A stretch of DNA of 10,059 nt from Deltaproteobacteria bacterium (GTDB lineage Bacteria > Myxococcota_A > Polyangia > Polyangiales > Houyiibacteriaceae), in NCBI GenBank assembly GCA_019309605.1, contig JAFDFW010000057.1, forward strand, positions 1-10,059, in the 5' to 3' direction. The number at the start of each line of letters is the position of its first letter. Position 1 is the first letter of the stretch. Shown here in pieces: positions 7,480 through 10,059 of this stretch. The position numbers were made by a program, and so were the translations under genes. The notes beneath the pieces are model-generated. The model ran no database searches, was not told where the DNA came from, and saw nothing but the letters and a program-made list of their open reading frames with translations.

Positions 7480-7493
7480 CCCGGCCGGCCGGG
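7480..7493. repeat. 14-bp perfect GC palindrome
   Basis: CCCGGCCGGCCGGG is fully self-complementary and sits mid-way in the non-coding region before the HU gene. It could be an operator or cruciform-prone site, or a chance event in GC-rich DNA. Confidence 0.4.
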
Positions 7494-7566
7494 CTGAGAC
7501 CTGGGCCGGTGCAGCCTTGGATCGCTTAACCCCTACAAATTTGTTTGCGAAAGCGCACGAAGTCCC

Positions 7567-7595
7567 TTGTCAGCAAGGAAAAACCTAGGCATAGA
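7567..7595 (+). promoter_or_regulatory. Possible sigma-70-type promoter of the HU gene
   Basis: TTGTCA (7567-7572, 5 of 6 to TTGACA), a 17-base spacer, then CATAGA (7590-7595, weak, 3 of 6). The start point would be near 7602, giving a leader of about 75 bases. CCTTG-TCAG-CAAGG (7565-7578) is an inverted repeat over the -35 and could be an operator. Confidence 0.3.
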
Positions 7596-7665
7596 TGGCG
7601 CCGTGCCTGCCTGGGGCTTCTTTTGAGGGCCTTTTTACTGGATCTATGGGGCAGGCCAGAGAGTT

Positions 7666-7672
7666 AGGAGGG
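7666..7672 (+). promoter_or_regulatory. Strong ribosome binding site of the HU gene
   Basis: AGGAGGG, a near-perfect Shine-Dalgarno ending four bases before the ATG at 7677. It is the strongest such site in the window, fixes the start, and suggests high expression as expected for a nucleoid protein. Confidence 0.85.
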
Positions 7673-7676
7673 AATT

Positions 7677-7991
7677 ATGGTAGCAGGCAAGCGAATGACG
7701 AAGGCTCAGATCATGAGCGAGCTGGCCGACAAGAGCGGCCTCACCAAGAAGGAAATTACGGGCGTTTTCGATGCACTTCGAGACCTCGTTAAAAAAGAGC
7801 TTGGTCGTCGTGGCCCGGGAGAGTTCGTCATCCCGGATATGATTAAACTCAAAGTTCGGAAGATTCCGGCGAAACCCGCTCGGATGGGACGTAATCCGGC
7901 AACCGGCGAAGAGATGATGCTTCCGCCGAAGCCAGCGTCCAAGAAGATTCGAGCAACACCTCTCAAGAAACTCAAGGACCTCGTCCTCTGA
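7677..7991 (+). CDS. HU-family DNA-binding protein
   Basis: 104 aa, slightly longer than the roughly 90 aa of classical HU. HU-family proteins bind and bend DNA as dimers and shape the nucleoid. The N-terminal helical half (MTKAQIMSELADKSGLTKKE, then ITGVFDALRDLVKKELG) is the HU dimerisation unit. A beta-arm follows (GEFVIPDMIKLKVRKIPAKP) with the family signature ARMGRNPATGEE at about 68-79, containing the NPxTGE turn and the intercalating proline. The C-terminus is a Lys-rich helix (SKKIRATPLKKLKDLVL). The region just before the signature is basic and proline-containing (KVRKIPAKPAR). The start at 7677 is fixed by the ribosome binding site; M7 (7695) is a less likely alternative. It is a single-gene unit with its own promoter region and terminator. 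It could be a specialised HU/IHF-like paralogue rather than the main HU. Confidence 0.9.
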   Translation: MVAGKRMTKAQIMSELADKSGLTKKEITGVFDALRDLVKKELGRRGPGEFVIPDMIKLKVRKIPAKPARMGRNPATGEEMMLPPKPASKKIRATPLKKLKDLVL

Positions 7992-8013
7992 GTCACTGAG
8001 ACAACGGATCGAG

Positions 8014-8041
8014 AAAAAGGGGCCCTCAGGGCCCCTTTTTT
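8014..8041. terminator. Strong bidirectional intrinsic terminator
   Basis: A run of five A's, GGGGCCC (8019-8025), loop TCA (8026-8028), GGGCCCC (8029-8035) and a run of six T's. The 7-bp GC stem with A and T tracts on opposite sides works on both strands. It ends the HU transcript (stop at 7991). On the minus strand the opposing gene's stop codon TGA is exactly the loop, so its last codons (KKGP) are made by the tract and the stem. Confidence 0.92.
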
Positions 8042-9274
8042 GTTGGGCGCGGTCTGCTTGGTTTGGCGGCTGGCGTGCCAGGCGCCGCGCCGCGCAGGCG
8101 ACCCTCGGCGTAGCTCAGGATGAAGCGAATCTGATCGGCGCTGAGTTTGAAGGACAGCTGGATGCGGTCCTCTTCGGGCGTGAGCTCCATCCGCCGAAGG
8201 GTCTTCCCAAAGCCCGAGAGAGTCATGATGAGTTGCTGCGAATAGAATTGCGCGACCTTCTTCCAGTAGACCGATGCGTCGCTTGCGTCGCTCTCCGACG
8301 CGTACGTTGCCAAGACGCTGACCGTCGCCTCGTCGGGACCGGTCTCGCTCACCGCCAAGCGCAGCCGCACCGGCACGTGTTTGATGCTGCCGATGATGAA
8401 GCGGTGCACGCCTTCGACCTCGAGCGAGATGGCTTCGTCCGGACCCATCGAGAGCAATGCGTCGGGACCACGTGCGGCGACGAGCCCTTCCTTGTTGGGG
8501 TCTCGAAGCTCGCGGGCCTTCGTCATCGCGAGGACGCGTTCGAGATCCTGACGACGCGTAATGCTGAAGTGGTGCGCGCTCAGGAGCGCGATCGTGCGCG
8601 GCGTTCGATCGCGATTGTACCAGGGCGCAGTGGCCACTCCGTAACGCTGTTGCCAACGCACGCCCTTGCCTCGCGAGCCGGCAAGACGTTTGACGCTTTT
8701 GCGAGCAAAGCCCGCCTCGCGCCGATGCCGCCCCGCGAGCACGAGCTTGGAGCGTTGCAGATTGGGCGTCGCCACCAGCAATCGGTCGAGGTCCCCCACA
8801 GGATCGATTCCGGACCCATCAAGAAGGAGCTGCCAGTCAGGAACCCCCCGTAAAAAACTGGTGACATCGGGAGCGAGCGGGGACTCCCGGACGCGCTTCA
8901 TGTCGACACGGAGGGCGAGTTGGGCGCCCGGGGGGATGCGCGAGGGTCCGGATATTGTTGAGGGGGCGACCGGGCCGACCTCAGTGTCAGCGTCAGTCCC
9001 AGCGTCAGTCCCAGCGTCGGCGTCCATCGGTACTCCGGCGTCCACGAGCGGATCCTCGCCATCCTGACTGACCTTGCCTGCCCACCTGGGATCCGATGCA
9101 CCCGTGGCTCTCGGCGGTGCCGCCGCCGCCATCTCCATCTCGCCCGTCAGACCGAACTCTACCTCCGCGGGGAGTTGCGCTCGCGATGTATGCGAACGCG
9201 GCAAGGTGTATGGCTGCGGATGCCACGAGTCCGAACGTCGTGGAAAACGCTTCGATGTGTTGACCCGTACGCAT
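8026..9274 (-). CDS. Membrane-anchored protein of unknown function, frame broken near 9169
   Basis: The body is open from the stop at 8026 up past 9168, but its N-terminal part lies in another frame. From ATG 9274 the first 35 residues contain one hydrophobic segment (FGLVASAAIHLAAFAYIASATP), like the N-terminal anchor of TonB-type proteins. That frame then degenerates. Dropping one base from the four-G run at 9169-9172 joins it to AEVEFGLTGEMEMAAA and gives a protein of about 415 aa: anchor, acidic Asp-Ala-Gly/Thr linker (about 74-99), then a globular part. That part contains GAQLALRVDMKRVRESPLAPDV and WQLLLDGSGIDPVGDLDRLLVATPNLQRS and ends in a basic Pro-rich tail. The domain is not one I can name; it resembles uncharacterised myxobacterial proteins. 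Without the shift, translation could begin at internal ATGs near 9130-9140, giving an unanchored protein. The gene diverges from the lipoprotein gene with 30 bp between starts and ends inside the HU terminator. Confidence 0.6.
8980..9015. repeat. 12-bp tandem repeat encoding the Asp-Ala-Gly/Thr linker
   Basis: GTCAGTCCCAGC occurs at 8992-9003 and 9004-9015, preceded by a diverged copy at 8980-8991 (10 of 12). On the minus strand it codes for the DAGT-type tetrapeptide repeat of the linker. In-frame 12-base steps allow the linker length to vary without breaking the gene. Confidence 0.75.
9169..9172 (-). other. Frame-change point in the membrane-anchored gene
   Basis: On the minus strand the anchor frame reads ACT-CCC-CGC. 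Reading three C's instead of four gives ACT-CCC-GCG and continues into the long downstream frame. This may be a sequencing or assembly error, a true mutation, or +1 slippage at CCC-C. Confidence 0.55.
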
Positions 9275-9304
9275 CCTAGTGACACTTCGTAGCAGACCAC
9301 GGCT

Positions 9305-10059
9305 GTGCGGCGCACACGACGAGCTTTGTTGGAGTCATGCTGCGTGCTTTCGGGCGCGATCGCTGTTCTGTTATTTGGGGCGGGGTTCGCGGGCTGCAGC
9401 CTCGACGATGTTCTCACCTCGATCGATATCGAGCGCCCCGAGGTGCCGCGCGATCTCGGGCCGCCGAAGCGGGTCTTTGCCAAGCGCTTTGTCTCGCCGA
9501 TACGCGACGCGCCGAGCTCGGAGGGGGCGCGGCTCGGCTATCTGCGGGCGGGGGCGCTGCTTCATTCGACCAGCACGGAGCCGGTGGGCTACGACGGCTG
9601 CGAAGACGGTTGGTACGAGCTCGACACCGGCGGATACGCCTGCCAAGGGCGGGATATCCTAGTGTTCTCTGGCGAGCGGTTGCCGGAGTTGCGCGCGCGG
9701 CAACCGGACCGTGATGCGGTGATGCCCTATGAGTACGCGACGGTTCGGAGGAAGACTCCGCTGTACAAACGGCTTCCGAAGGCCGACGAGGTCTACACGA
9801 TTCCGGAGGAGAGCCCCGACGCTGGCGTAGAGCCGCCGCCGTCCGAGCCATCGGAGCCTCCGCAGGAGATCGAGAATCCGATCGTCCTCCGCGTCCTACG
9901 ACCGGGGTTCTACGTCAGCTTGGACCGCAGCTTTGAAAAGGACGGCGAGACCTACTGGCGCACACAGCAAAACGGATTCGTGCCGGCCGAGCACCTTCGG
10001 CACAAAGAATGGAGCTCCTTCCACGGGCAAGTGCTCGACGGTCAGCGGTGGGGCCTGCC
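9305..10059 (+). CDS. Lipoprotein with SH3-like modules, probable L,D-transpeptidase N-terminal half (partial)
   Basis: The frame is open from the TAG at 9290 to the window edge (251 codons from GTG 9305). The N-terminus is a lipoprotein signal: basic RRTRR, a hydrophobic core (VLSGAIAVLLFGAGFAG) and lipobox FAGC with Cys31, followed by Ser. It should be lipidated and exported. Residues of about 70-118 resemble an SH3-like module (RLGYLRAGALL, GYDGCEDGWYEL, GGYACQGRDI). Then come a tyrosine/basic segment (MPYEYATVRRKTPLYKRLP), a Pro/Glu/Ser linker (about 167-192) and a second SH3-like module (RPGFYVSLDRSF, TYWRTQQNGFVPAEHL). The layout recalls myxobacterial lipoproteins that end in a YkuD L,D-transpeptidase domain, but that catalytic part would lie beyond the window. 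An alternative start, GTG 9344, has GGAG upstream but lacks the basic n-region. Confidence 0.75.
   Translation, partial: MRRTRRALLESCCVLSGAIAVLLFGAGFAGCSLDDVLTSIDIERPEVPRDLGPPKRVFAKRFVSPIRDAPSSEGARLGYLRAGALLHSTSTEPVGYDGCEDGWYELDTGGYACQGRDILVFSGERLPELRARQPDRDAVMPYEYATVRRKTPLYKRLPKADEVYTIPEESPDAGVEPPPSEPSEPPQEIENPIVLRVLRPGFYVSLDRSFEKDGETYWRTQQNGFVPAEHLRHKEWSSFHGQVLDGQRWGL

Larger units (their letters stand above)
7288..7676. other. 389-bp non-coding region between ybeY and the HU gene
   Basis: No credible gene was found here on either strand. It is less GC-rich and more structured than its surroundings. It holds DnaA-box-like 9-mers, two copies of CAGCACAC 21 bases apart (7402-7409 and 7423-7430) around an imperfect hairpin (7409-7425, CTGGCTT/AAACCAG with one mismatch), two copies of CCTGTGG 11 bases apart (7444, 7455), a 14-bp GC palindrome and the palindrome ACAAATTTGT (7535-7544). 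The last part is the likely promoter and leader of the HU gene. In the leader, GCCTGCC (7605-7611) can pair with GGCAGGC (7650-7656), just upstream of the ribosome binding site. No tRNA or known riboswitch was recognised. Confidence 0.6.

Noticed and set aside
7288..7676. Search for a tRNA, small protein gene or CRISPR repeats in the non-coding region
   Set aside because: No cloverleaf, no ORF with a ribosome binding site other than HU, and no regularly spaced long repeats.
9275..9483. Upstream extension of the long minus-strand frame (to 9483)
   Set aside because: This part is antisense to the lipoprotein signal region, is Arg/Ser-rich without family features, and the real N-terminal anchor lies in another frame from 9274.
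9337..9714. Plus-strand frame from ATG 9337, preceded by GGAG
   Set aside because: The product is Arg/Ala-rich without domain features, while the frame from 9305 has a lipobox, SH3-like modules and no stop up to the window edge. A frame change from this ATG into the lipoprotein frame cannot be excluded.

Overview
The window looks like a chromosomal segment of a GC-rich myxobacterium (Myxococcota). This is inferred from a Ser/Thr kinase with a membrane anchor and a PEGA domain, Asp-Ala-Gly linker repeats, an HU-like protein, and lipoprotein and membrane-anchored proteins of myxobacterial style. No rRNA, tRNA, insertion sequence, phage gene or CRISPR array was seen. Most of it is housekeeping sequence, with several oddities.

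Layout, left to right. The 3' part of a PEGA-containing Ser/Thr kinase gene (+) runs into mutS2 (+) with overlapping ends. mutS2 converges on an Lgt-family gene (-). That gene is divergent from eno (+, enolase, fully conserved active site). eno converges, 13 bp apart, on a biotin-carboxylase-like gene (-). This protein has lost the ATP-grasp B domain and the catalytic Glu/Asn/Arg residues, so it is probably a pseudoenzyme. It is divergent from ybeY (+, rRNA maturation factor). Next comes a 389-bp non-coding stretch with DnaA-box-like sites, direct repeats and palindromes, leading to a small HU-family gene (+) with a strong ribosome binding site and a strong bidirectional terminator. A membrane-anchored protein of unknown function (-) ends inside that terminator. 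Its N-terminal membrane segment and its body are in different frames, joined at a run of four G's (C's on its own strand). Finally, a lipoprotein gene (+) with SH3-like modules, probably the N-terminal half of an L,D-transpeptidase, runs off the right edge.

The genes do not form one pathway. They are mostly single transcription units in alternating orientation, with short convergent or divergent gaps. Shared themes are RNA and ribosome quality (mutS2, ybeY) and cell envelope (Lgt homologue, lipoprotein, membrane-anchored proteins). No complete novel multi-gene system is evident. The points most worth following up are the degenerate biotin carboxylase, the DnaA-box-like cluster before the HU gene, the frame break at 9169-9172 and the altered active site of the Lgt homologue.
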